In this document: positions 1 through 6,924 of the stretch, piece after piece | Numbering within the stretch: the first letter of the stretch is position 1 | How the letters are laid out: every line of letters starts with the position of its first letter | Origin: Curtobacterium ammoniigenes NBRC 101786 | GTDB taxonomy: Bacteria; Actinomycetota; Actinomycetes; Actinomycetales; Microbacteriaceae | DNA: 64,000 bases | Assembly (NCBI RefSeq): GCF_001571045.1 | Contig: NZ_BCSV01000003.1 | Coordinates: forward strand, 248,001-312,000 | Reading direction: 5' to 3' | Notes under the pieces: generated by a model | Seen by the model: only the letters and a program-made list of their open reading frames with translations | Database searches by the model: none | Told to the model about the DNA's origin: nothing | Translations under genes and position numbers: made by a program

Positions 1-765
1 CAAGGCCTGTTCGAAACGCAGCGGCGAAGGCGCCTGCGCGACAACATCATCGCCGGTATCGCGCTCATCGTTATCGCAGCGCTCGCGACCGGATCGCAAC
101 TCGTGCACGGTCACCGCGCGCAGATCGCCGCGCGGGCCGCTGCATCTGCATCTGCATCTGCATCTGCCGCCGCGACCGCCTCAGCATCGGCGAGCCCAAG
201 CGCCAGCCCGGCTGGCGACGTCGGCTCGGTACCGTCCAAGTCGATTGCACAGAATGCTGTCTGGAACGGCACGATCACGCTGAACAAGACCGTGACCCTC
301 GGGATCCAACTCGACGGAGCGGCGGCGCCGCAAGCGGCGAGCGTCGAGATCGACCTCATTCAGAAGAACTTCTACACCGGGACGACGTGCCATCGCCTCG
401 CCAATGCAGCCAATTTCAAGTTCCTACAGTGCGGGTCTGCGAACGGCGACGGTACGGGCGACGCTGGGTTCCAGTACGGACCGGTCGAAAACGCTCCCGC
501 GAACGGCGTGTACCCGACGGGCACGATCGCCATCGCCCGAGGGTCATCCCTCTATTCGCAGACGACCCAGTTCTTCATCGTCTACGGCACGACGCAGCTC
601 GACGCGTCGTCGGGCGGGTACACCGTCGTCGGCAAGGTGACCTCTGGCCTCCCACAACTGGAGGCCCAAATCACCTCCAAGGGCATCGCGAATCCCGGCG
701 CCGACGGAACGGGCGAGCCGAAGGTGGCGACGACGATCACCGGCGCCTCCATCCACAAAGGCTGA
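1..765 (+). CDS. Membrane-anchored cyclophilin-type peptidyl-prolyl isomerase (5' end outside window)
   Basis: The reading frame is open from base 1, so the start lies upstream; 254 residues are visible. A basic stretch (RRRRLRD) is followed by a hydrophobic segment at visible residues 15-33, which suggests a type II anchor with the enzyme domain outside the cell. An Ala/Ser-rich linker, partly encoded by four TGCATC hexamers, leads to a cyclophilin domain at about residues 85-245. The motif FFIVYG and the region around TTCHRL and FLQCG match bacterial PpiA/PpiB-like enzymes that speed proline isomerisation during folding of exported proteins. The gene is followed on the same strand by a DUF349 gene, probably from a separate promoter. 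The family is clear; substrate and exact length are unknown. Confidence 0.85.
   Translation, partial: QGLFETQRRRRLRDNIIAGIALIVIAALATGSQLVHGHRAQIAARAAASASASASAAATASASASPSASPAGDVGSVPSKSIAQNAVWNGTITLNKTVTLGIQLDGAAAPQAASVEIDLIQKNFYTGTTCHRLANAANFKFLQCGSANGDGTGDAGFQYGPVENAPANGVYPTGTIAIARGSSLYSQTTQFFIVYGTTQLDASSGGYTVVGKVTSGLPQLEAQITSKGIANPGADGTGEPKVATTITGASIHKG
141..164 (+). repeat. Hexanucleotide tandem repeat (TGCATC)x4
   Basis: Four perfect copies of TGCATC lie in the linker between the membrane anchor and the cyclophilin domain and encode alternating Ala/Ser. Copy-number change would keep the frame and only alter linker length. Confidence 0.8.
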
Positions 766-794
766 GGCCGCACTCCACAGCCTGGAGCGATCCG

Positions 795-823
795 GTCGAC
801 TCCCCCGACCCGTGCAATAGGCT
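795..823 (+). promoter_or_regulatory. Possible promoter of the DUF349 gene
   Basis: GTCGAC at 795-800 and TAGGCT at 818-823 are separated by 17 nt and resemble actinobacterial vegetative -35 and -10 elements. They lie 64 nt upstream of the GTG start at 887. Assigned by eye from spacing and hexamer similarity only. Confidence 0.35.
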
Positions 824-836
824 GACAGTCTGACCG

Positions 837-855
837 GCCGACGGCGACCGTCGGC
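837..855 (+). other. Perfect 8-bp hairpin in the DUF349 leader
   Basis: GCCGACGG and CCGTCGGC flank a 3-nt loop (CGA). No T-tract follows. It may be a U-less terminator for the cyclophilin gene, or part of the DUF349 5' leader if the promoter at 795-823 is real. Confidence 0.4.
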
Positions 856-886
856 GAGCACCACGACCACGATCGAGGCGAGACCT

Positions 887-2122
887 GTGGCATCTGACGA
901 AGCAACCTCCTGGGGCCGCGTGGACGACTCCGGCATCGTCTACGTGCGCTACGGCGACGACGAACGCGTCGTCGGCGAGTACCCGGATGCCTCCCCGGAC
1001 GAAGCCCTGGCCTATTACGCGCGCAAGTTCGCCGACCTCGAGGGCCAGGTGCGAATTGCCGAGCAGCGGGCGAAGGGAGGCGGAGCCTCCCCATCGGACG
1101 TCGCGCGCTCCATCGAACATTTGCGACAGCTTCTGCGCGAGGCCAAGGTCGTCGGGGACATTCGTTCCCTCGAGACGCGCGTCGAGTCGCTCGGTTCGCA
1201 GCTCGGCGAGCTCAGCGAAGCGCAGGCACAGCAGGCGCAGCAGGCGATGACCGAAGCCCTGGCGTACCGGACATCCCTCGTCGAAGAGGCTGAAGCGCTC
1301 GCAGCAGTCGATCCGGCGCGTGCGCAGTGGAAACAGATCACCGCGCAGTTGGACGACATCTTCAGCCGTTGGCAGGAACATCAGCGAACCGGGCCGCGGA
1401 TCCCGAAGAACGACGCGAACGATCTCTGGAAGCGGTTCCGGACGGCGCGAGCGACGGTCGACCAGCACCGTCGCGCGTTCTACGCCGATCTCGACGCGAC
1501 GCACCGCGACGCACGCTCGCGCAAGCAGGAGCTCGTCGACCGAGCGGAAGCGCTCGCCCCGCGGGGATCCGAAGCGATTCCGGCGTACCGCGAGCTGCTC
1601 GACGCCTGGAAGTCCGCAGGACGGGCGGGCAAACGCTACGACGATGCGCTCTGGGCCAGGTTCAAGGCCGCTGGAGACGTGCTCTTCGCACAGAAGCACG
1701 AGGAGTCCGCGCGTGAGAACGCCGAGTACAGCGCGAACCTGGACGTCAAGCTCGCCCTGCTCACCGAAGCGGAGGCGCTCCTCACCGAAACGGAGCCCGC
1801 CGCCGCTCGGCGCGCCCTCGGCGAGATCCAGACCCGCTGGGATGCGGCCGGCCGGGTGCCGCGCGACCAGGTCCGCCGCATCGAAGATCGGCTGCGCACC
1901 GTTGAGAATCACGTTCGCAAGCTCGAAGAAGACCACTGGCGAGCCTCCGACCCCGAGCGTCAGGCGCGGACAACCGGATTGGCCTCCCAACTCGAGGATG
2001 CCATCGCCAAACTGGAATCCGAACTCGCGGACGCACAGGCCAGCGGCGACGCGGCCCGGATCAAGTCCGCCCAGGAGGCGCTCGACGCTCGCAAGATCTG
2101 GCTGGACGCGCTCGGAAACTAA
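887..2122 (+). CDS. DUF349 domain-containing protein
   Basis: A 411-residue acidic, highly helical, soluble protein. Repeated units of about 70 residues with spaced Trp/Arg motifs (such as WKQITAQL, WKSAGRAG, WDAAGRVPR) identify DUF349, a coiled-coil repeat found in many Actinobacteria next to relA and cyclophilin genes. The start is GTG, with GAGG about 9 nt upstream. No signal peptide or membrane segment is visible. The cellular role is not established to my knowledge. Its last four bases overlap the convergent ribF stop. Confidence 0.85.
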   Translation: MASDEATSWGRVDDSGIVYVRYGDDERVVGEYPDASPDEALAYYARKFADLEGQVRIAEQRAKGGGASPSDVARSIEHLRQLLREAKVVGDIRSLETRVESLGSQLGELSEAQAQQAQQAMTEALAYRTSLVEEAEALAAVDPARAQWKQITAQLDDIFSRWQEHQRTGPRIPKNDANDLWKRFRTARATVDQHRRAFYADLDATHRDARSRKQELVDRAEALAPRGSEAIPAYRELLDAWKSAGRAGKRYDDALWARFKAAGDVLFAQKHEESARENAEYSANLDVKLALLTEAEALLTETEPAAARRALGEIQTRWDAAGRVPRDQVRRIEDRLRTVENHVRKLEEDHWRASDPERQARTTGLASQLEDAIAKLESELADAQASGDAARIKSAQEALDARKIWLDALGN

Positions 2123-3123
2123 GACCGCGGCGACTGCGAGCGGGGCAGTACCCCACCGAGCGCGTCCGGGGAAGGAACGCCGAGCACAGCGCGGATTGCA
2201 CGGTCGTCGCGCTGCATCTGCGCCGCCAGGGCGTCCATCGACTCGAACGCGACCATCGGTCTGACGTACTTGACGAAGAACACGGTGATCGTGTCGTCGT
2301 AGAGATCCAGATCGACGTCGAGCAGATGGGCTTCGATCTGCTTCGCGCGAACGCCGACAAACGTCGGGTTGTTGCCGACGGACACGGCGGCGGGGTAGAC
2401 GGTGCCGCGATGAAGGACCCGAGCGGCGTACACGCCGTCCGCGGGAATGAACCCCTCAGAGGTCGGCGAGATGTTGGCGGTCGGATAGTTCATTGCGCGC
2501 CCTCGCTCGTTGCCGTGCACCACGACGCCCCGCACCGCATGCTCATGCCCGAGCAGGTGAGCGGCGTCCGCAACGCGCCCCTCAGAGAGGAGCTCGCGAA
2601 TCCACGTCGACGAGACGCGACGCTCGGCCGCCATCGCGTGGGCGTCGCGGACGTCGACATCGTCGATGAGCTGAACGGTGAAGTGAAGCTCGTCGCCGAG
2701 CGCTCGCAGGAGCGCGACATCGCCCGCGCCGCGCGCGCCGAATCGGAAGTCGCTCCCAACGAGCACCACCTTCGCGTGCAGGCGACGCACCAGGATCTCG
2801 CGGACGAAATCCTCCGGCGGCATCACCCGGAGGCGCTCGTCGAAATGCAGCAGAAGGACCGCGTCGACCCCGGCATGCTCAAGCAGTTCCCGACGCTGGG
2901 CGATGCTTGCGAGCGCCGGTGGGACCGAGGCCGGATCGATCACCGCGAGCGGGTGCCGGTCGAAGGTGACGACGGCGCTGACCAGACCGTGGGCAGCGGC
3001 AGTCGCTGCGAGATGCTCGATCACTGCACGATGTCCGACGTGCACTCCGTCGAACTTGCCGATGGTGACGGCACTCGGCCCGAACGCTGGAGGAACCGAT
3101 GCGGGATCTGCGAAGAACTCCAC
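2119..3123 (-). CDS. ribF: Bifunctional riboflavin kinase / FMN adenylyltransferase
   Basis: Makes FMN from riboflavin and ATP, then FAD from FMN and ATP. The 334-residue length is typical of RibF. The N-terminal adenylyltransferase domain has the nucleotidyltransferase signature GKFDGVHVGH near residues 22-31 and a later GSDFRFGARGAGD segment. The C-terminal kinase domain has GRAMNYPTANI, the usual flavin/ATP-binding region. The ATG at 3123 is 2 nt from the upstream gene's stop, so it is probably translated in the same run as the small membrane proteins and truB. In many Actinobacteria ribF sits next to truB, as here. Confidence 0.95.
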   Translation of the reverse strand: MEFFADPASVPPAFGPSAVTIGKFDGVHVGHRAVIEHLAATAAAHGLVSAVVTFDRHPLAVIDPASVPPALASIAQRRELLEHAGVDAVLLLHFDERLRVMPPEDFVREILVRRLHAKVVLVGSDFRFGARGAGDVALLRALGDELHFTVQLIDDVDVRDAHAMAAERRVSSTWIRELLSEGRVADAAHLLGHEHAVRGVVVHGNERGRAMNYPTANISPTSEGFIPADGVYAARVLHRGTVYPAAVSVGNNPTFVGVRAKQIEAHLLDVDLDLYDDTITVFFVKYVRPMVAFESMDALAAQMQRDDRAIRAVLGVPSPDALGGVLPRSQSPRS

Positions 3124-3125
3124 CG

Positions 3126-3620
3126 CTACTCCCCCGCGCGCTCGGCAGGCGCGGGCCCCGCACCCTCAGCCGTCGGCCCGAGCCCGCGCGAAGCCGCCGC
3201 AGCACCCTCCGACGCCGCGGTCGCTCGGCGTCGATGCGTCGCGAGCCACCACAGACCTGCGATCGGCAGCACGAGCGGCACCCAGAAGTAGCCGGCACCA
3301 TAGCCGGACCACACCGTGTCGTCGGGGAACAGGCGGGTGTCGACCACGGACAGGGTCCCGACGACGAGGACCCCGAGCATCTCGAAGCCGATCGCGACCC
3401 AGGCAACCCGATACCAGGCACGACCCGGCGCGATCAGCGCAATCATCGCGACGATGTAGACGACGGCAGAGACGGCGCTGAGCGTGTATGCGAACGGCGC
3501 GTGGTCGAACTTCTGGATGATCTGCACCACGCTGCGCCCGGTGGCTGCCAGCGCAAGGATGCCGTAGACCGCGATCAGGACCCGGCCGAGGCCGGACGCG
3601 CGAGAGGACGGATTCGCCAT
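3126..3620 (-). CDS. Small integral membrane protein of unknown function
   Basis: 164 residues from the ATG at 3620 (MANPSS...). Longer readings to the GTG/ATG near 3761 would add a charged, unlikely extension lying inside the upstream gene. Four hydrophobic segments (about residues 15-32, 46-66, 75-95 and 112-130) are followed by an Ala/Pro/Glu-rich cytoplasmic-type tail. No catalytic motif is visible. It lies between ribF and another small membrane gene in one minus-strand group with truB. Function unknown. Confidence 0.7.
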   Translation of the reverse strand: MANPSSRASGLGRVLIAVYGILALAATGRSVVQIIQKFDHAPFAYTLSAVSAVVYIVAMIALIAPGRAWYRVAWVAIGFEMLGVLVVGTLSVVDTRLFPDDTVWSGYGAGYFWVPLVLPIAGLWWLATHRRRATAASEGAAAASRGLGPTAEGAGPAPAERAGE

Positions 3621-3649
3621 TGCACCAATGCTACGGGAGCGCTGTGCAC

Positions 3650-4015
3650 TCACGGTGCAGGGAACCAGATCTGCTGCATGCGCACGATCATCACCGCGAC
3701 GGTGAACGCACCGACCCCGAGGACCACCGTGCTCCACCGAGATCGGTCGATGAGCGCCCACACGATGGCAGCCGGCGGCACGAGCACCACGGAGACGGCA
3801 TATACGCCGAACTCGAGCCCGTTGCCCCTCGTCGGATGGCCCGTGAGCGGGAGCACGATCGAGATGACCGCCTGCGCGATCAGGAACAGCTCGATGAGCG
3901 CCAGACCACCCACGGTTGCATCATTCGGCTTCCGGCCAATGAGACCGAGCACCACCGCGACCAGTCCGATGACGCTCGCGACAATGGCTTGAACCCAGGT
4001 GAACCAGGTGATCAC
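3650..4015 (-). CDS. Small four-helix membrane protein of unknown function
   Basis: 121 residues, almost entirely hydrophobic, with four likely transmembrane helices and no polar domain. The GTG start at 4013-4015 overlaps the truB TGA as GTGA, which suggests translational coupling to truB. I do not recognise a family. The repeated placement of two tiny membrane proteins between truB and ribF suggests a conserved neighbourhood rather than a functional link to pseudouridine or flavin synthesis. Confidence 0.7.
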   Translation of the reverse strand: MITWFTWVQAIVASVIGLVAVVLGLIGRKPNDATVGGLALIELFLIAQAVISIVLPLTGHPTRGNGLEFGVYAVSVVLVPPAAIVWALIDRSRWSTVVLGVGAFTVAVMIVRMQQIWFPAP

Positions 4016-4959
4016 GCGCTGCCTCCGACCCGGCTCGGCGGTGGAAAGTTCGTCAACACGCGGAGCCGACCACCGCGAACAGCGACGAGTCCGACGAGCC
4101 GATCCGTGCCTCCGTCGACTGCGGCAACGGGCCCGTCGTCGTCCGCTGCGGTGACCGCGACCCGCTTCCCATCGGACAGATCTCTCGCGTCGTCCGAACC
4201 GAGTTCGATCACAGGGAACAACGCTCGCGCCGCGTCCGTCGGACGGATCAGCGCCTCCTGTACCGCTGCGTCATCGTCGATGTCGACGGCGTCATCCACG
4301 GAAAAGGGGCCGACGTCCATTCGTCGCAGCGCGACAAGGTGGCCGCCGACGCCAAGCGCCCGGCCGACATCCCGGGCGAGCGCTCGAACGTACGTGCCGG
4401 AGGTGCACTCGACGACGACGTCGACGTCACACGCCCGCACCGCGCCTCCGGTCGGGGTGCTGACCGTGTGCTCGCGAGCGCCGAGCGCCTCGAATCGCCG
4501 GATGGTCACCGGTCGAGGCGGCAGCACGACAGTCTCGCCAGCGCGCACGCGTTGGTACGCGCGCTTGCCGTCCACGCTGATCGCCGAGACCGTGCTCGGC
4601 ACCTGATCGATCGGGCCTCGGAGCGCCGCCATCGCCTGTTCGAGCGCGTCCGCGTCCATGCCATCCGGCGGCATGCCAATCGAGTCGACGATCGCGCCGT
4701 CGGCGTCGTCGCTGTCTGTCGCTATGCCGAGCCGCATCGTCGCGGTATAGCGCTTGTCAAGACCGACCAGATGCGTCAGCAGCCGCGTCGACGGCCCCAC
4801 ACCGAGAATGAGCAACCCTGTCGCCATCGGATCGAGAGTGCCGGCGTGACCGATCTTCCGGGTGCCGAGCACCCGGCGCGCGATCGCGACCGCCCGGTGG
4901 CTCGAAATGCCGGCCGGCTTATCGGCCAGCAACAGGCCGTCAGGTACCGGTTCGAGCAC
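4012..4959 (-). CDS. truB: tRNA pseudouridine(55) synthase TruB
   Basis: Converts U55 of the tRNA T-loop to pseudouridine. The 315-residue protein carries the TruB signature GTRKIGHAGTLDPMATGLL near residues 32-50, in which the Asp of GTLDP is the catalytic nucleophile. It also has the KRYTATMRLG strand and the YVRALARD segment typical of the family. The C-terminal region (DRLVGLVAVRGGRLRV) looks like the short actinobacterial extension or PUA-like end. It starts 21 nt after the stop of an unknown gene and overlaps the next gene by 4 nt. Confidence 0.95.
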   Translation of the reverse strand: MLEPVPDGLLLADKPAGISSHRAVAIARRVLGTRKIGHAGTLDPMATGLLILGVGPSTRLLTHLVGLDKRYTATMRLGIATDSDDADGAIVDSIGMPPDGMDADALEQAMAALRGPIDQVPSTVSAISVDGKRAYQRVRAGETVVLPPRPVTIRRFEALGAREHTVSTPTGGAVRACDVDVVVECTSGTYVRALARDVGRALGVGGHLVALRRMDVGPFSVDDAVDIDDDAAVQEALIRPTDAARALFPVIELGSDDARDLSDGKRVAVTAADDDGPVAAVDGGTDRLVGLVAVRGGRLRVLTNFPPPSRVGGSA

Positions 4960-4980
4960 CCCTCCAGGCTAGCAGCGCGC

Positions 4981-5427
4981 TCAACACGCGTCGTTCCAGT
5001 TCCGGCGCGGGTGCTCGGGATCGGTGACGTCCAGGATCGCGGATGCGGCGATCTTGACGGGTTCTCGTGCAGCGAGGCGCTCATCGTCGTGCTCGACCCA
5101 CAGCGACCACCGCCACAGGGCCCGCACGCCCTCCGCGAGGACGCCGTGTCCGTGCACGACGAGCACGCCGTCGCCGGCGCCCGTGCTGCGGAACGGTTGC
5201 ACGACGTCCCGCCGGAGCGTGTCCAGGTCCGGAGACGGCGCAGCGGCCGCCATCGCGGAAACCTCCATGCTGTTGAGCGCGTGCACAAGCGCCTGCGCGA
5301 CACGCTCGAGATCGGTCCCCACTTGCCCGTCGATGCCGACGACCGTGCGCGCAACACCCGCCTGCGCAACAAGCTCCTCCGCGAGCGCACGCATCGTCGC
5401 GGACTCCTGCGGTGCCCATATCGCCAT
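4981..5427 (-). CDS. Conserved-looking hypothetical protein upstream of truB
   Basis: 148 residues from the ATG at 5427. It is soluble, with no signal peptide, and ends in Cys. It has a histidine-containing strand VLVVHGHGVLAEG near residues 88-100, and a Trp-rich helix follows. I cannot assign a family. The start is divergent from mutY with only 22 bp between the two start codons, so both promoters must overlap. Its stop is 21 nt from truB on the same strand, so it may lead the truB-ribF transcript. Confidence 0.6.
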   Translation of the reverse strand: MAIWAPQESATMRALAEELVAQAGVARTVVGIDGQVGTDLERVAQALVHALNSMEVSAMAAAAPSPDLDTLRRDVVQPFRSTGAGDGVLVVHGHGVLAEGVRALWRWSLWVEHDDERLAAREPVKIAASAILDVTDPEHPRRNWNDAC

Positions 5428-5437
5428 GTACTCACCG

Positions 5438-5443
5438 TAGGCT
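5438..5443 (+). promoter_or_regulatory. -10 element (TAGGCT) of mutY, suggesting a leaderless transcript
   Basis: TAGGCT ends 6 nt before the mutY GTG at 5450. A start point at the usual 6-8 nt downstream would coincide with the start codon. No Shine-Dalgarno is visible upstream of GTG, which agrees with a leaderless mRNA. No clear -35 is seen. Confidence 0.45.
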
Positions 5444-5449
5444 CTTCTG

Positions 5450-6403
5450 GTGACGCGACGCACAGCCTCCCATTCGGCGGGGCAGTCACCGTGGCTCGCG
5501 GATGCGCTCATCGCCTGGTACGCAACTGCTGCACGCGATCTGCCGTGGCGGCGGCCCGGATTCCCGGCGTGGGGAACACTCGTGAGCGAGATCATGCTGC
5601 AACAGACGCAGGTCGCCCGCGTGATCCCCAGGCTCGAGACCTGGCTCCGCCGATGGCCCACCGCGCGCGATCTCGCCTCGGAGCCGCCGTCGGAGGCGGT
5701 GCGCGCATGGGACCGGCTCGGGTACCCGCGGCGAGCCCTCAATCTGCATGCCGCTGCGTCGGTGATCGCCGATCGCCACGACAACGTGGTCCCGCGTGCT
5801 GTTCCCGACCTTCTCGCCCTGCCCGGCATCGGCGACTACACCGCACGCGCCGTCGCGGTCTTCGCGTACGGAGACCGCCACCCGGTCGTCGATGTGAACG
5901 TCCGCCGCGTACTCGCCCGTGCGCTCCTCGGCGCTCCGGAACCTGGTGCCGCCTCGGCGAAGCGCGACCTCCCGCTCATGGAGGCGCAGTTACCCGACAG
6001 CCCGGAGCGCGCGGCAATCGTCAGTGCGGCGATCATGGAACTCGGTGCACTCGTCTGCGTCGCCCGGCGGCCCGCCTGCGACGCCTGCCCGATCAGCGCA
6101 CACTGCGCGTGGCGGAGCGCCGGCTACCCGGCGGGCGACGGGCCGCGCGCCCCGAAGCAATCGCGCTTCGCGGGCAGCGATCGGCAGGTTCGCGGGCTGA
6201 TACTCGCTGAGCTGCGCGGCGCAGAGATCCCCGTGACCGACGCGGAGATCCGGATGGTGTGGCCCGACGCGGAGCAGCTCGGGCGGGCGCTCCGGTCGCT
6301 CCTCGACGACGGACTGGCCGAAGCCGTTGACGGAGGCTACACCCTGCCGAATGGCTCCGCGTCGTCGCCCGGGTGGTCGTCCTCGTCGTCCTCGTCGTCG
6401 TGA
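5450..6403 (+). CDS. mutY: A/G-specific adenine DNA glycosylase MutY
   Basis: Removes adenine mispaired with 8-oxoguanine. The 317-residue protein has the helix-hairpin-helix segment LPGIGDYTARAVAVFAYG near residues 124-141. The conserved Asp in VVDVNVRRVLAR follows. A 4Fe-4S ligand set is present as C-x6-C-x2-C-x5-C (CVARRPACDACPISAHC). The early motif MLQQTQV contacts DNA. The C-terminal 8-oxoG recognition domain seems reduced compared with E. coli MutY (350 residues), and the protein ends in a run of serines. That serine tail is encoded where the gene overlaps the 3' end of rbfA on the other strand by 67 bp. Confidence 0.93.
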   Translation: MTRRTASHSAGQSPWLADALIAWYATAARDLPWRRPGFPAWGTLVSEIMLQQTQVARVIPRLETWLRRWPTARDLASEPPSEAVRAWDRLGYPRRALNLHAAASVIADRHDNVVPRAVPDLLALPGIGDYTARAVAVFAYGDRHPVVDVNVRRVLARALLGAPEPGAASAKRDLPLMEAQLPDSPERAAIVSAAIMELGALVCVARRPACDACPISAHCAWRSAGYPAGDGPRAPKQSRFAGSDRQVRGLILAELRGAEIPVTDAEIRMVWPDAEQLGRALRSLLDDGLAEAVDGGYTLPNGSASSPGWSSSSSSSS

Positions 6404-6810
6404 CGGTACGGGTCGGCGTCGCCCGCGTAGGAGGCTGTGGCCGCCTGCTCGCGCGCCGCCTCGTCTCGCTCTCGTGCGGCAGCAAGCAGCGAATCGATGT
6501 GCGCGGCGTTCTCCGGAATCGCGTCCGGAATGAATTCAAGGGTGGGCGTGAGCCGGGCCGTGATGTTCTTGCCGACCTCGCTGCGGAGCATGCCGGTCGC
6601 GGCGCGGAGGGCGGCCGCTGAATCCGTGCGTTCCTCTTCGGACCCATAGACCGTGTAGAAGACGGATGCGTGCTGCAGGTCACCCGTCACCCGAACGTCG
6701 GTGATCGTGACGAAGCCGAGTCGCGGGTCGCGAATGCCCTTGTCGAGCCGTCGGGCGATGATCTCCTTGATGCGGTCCGCCATCTTGCGGGCACGTTGCG
6801 GATCAGCCAT
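6337..6810 (-). CDS. rbfA: Ribosome-binding factor A
   Basis: 157 residues. RbfA binds the 30S subunit and supports 16S rRNA 5' end maturation, especially in the cold. The KH-like domain is recognisable from RIKEIIARRL, DPRLGFVTITDVRVTGDL and the AALRAATGMLRSEVG helix. A variable tail follows, with an acidic HDDEDDEDDHPGDD stretch. A strong Shine-Dalgarno AGGAGG lies 5 nt before ATG 6810. The 3' end overlaps convergent mutY; the acidic tail is antisense to the MutY serine run. Confidence 0.93.
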   Translation of the reverse strand: MADPQRARKMADRIKEIIARRLDKGIRDPRLGFVTITDVRVTGDLQHASVFYTVYGSEEERTDSAAALRAATGMLRSEVGKNITARLTPTLEFIPDAIPENAAHIDSLLAAARERDEAAREQAATASYAGDADPYRHDDEDDEDDHPGDDAEPFGRV

Positions 6811-6875
6811 CGGAGCCTCCTGTCATCGGCATCGGTCGGAATCGGCCTGCCGGTTCGTCGAACTATCAACGGGTG

Positions 6876-6912
6876 GAGCCCGCCGCGCTCGTCATGGGCG
6901 CGGCGGGCTCCT
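6876..6912 (-). terminator. Strong hairpin after infB
   Basis: GGAGCCCGCCGCGC (6876-6889) and GCGCGGCGGGCTCC (6899-6912) form a perfect 14-bp stem with a 9-nt loop, 12 nt after the infB stop codon. No T-tract follows on the minus strand, so this is a U-less terminator or an mRNA 3' protecting stem. It lies between infB and rbfA. Confidence 0.55.
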
Positions 6913-6924
6913 GCGAGCGTCGGA

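Noticed and set aside
4339-6210. 623-residue open frame on the plus strand across truB and mutY
   Set aside because: Crosses two real genes in the wrong frame; Arg-rich shadow.
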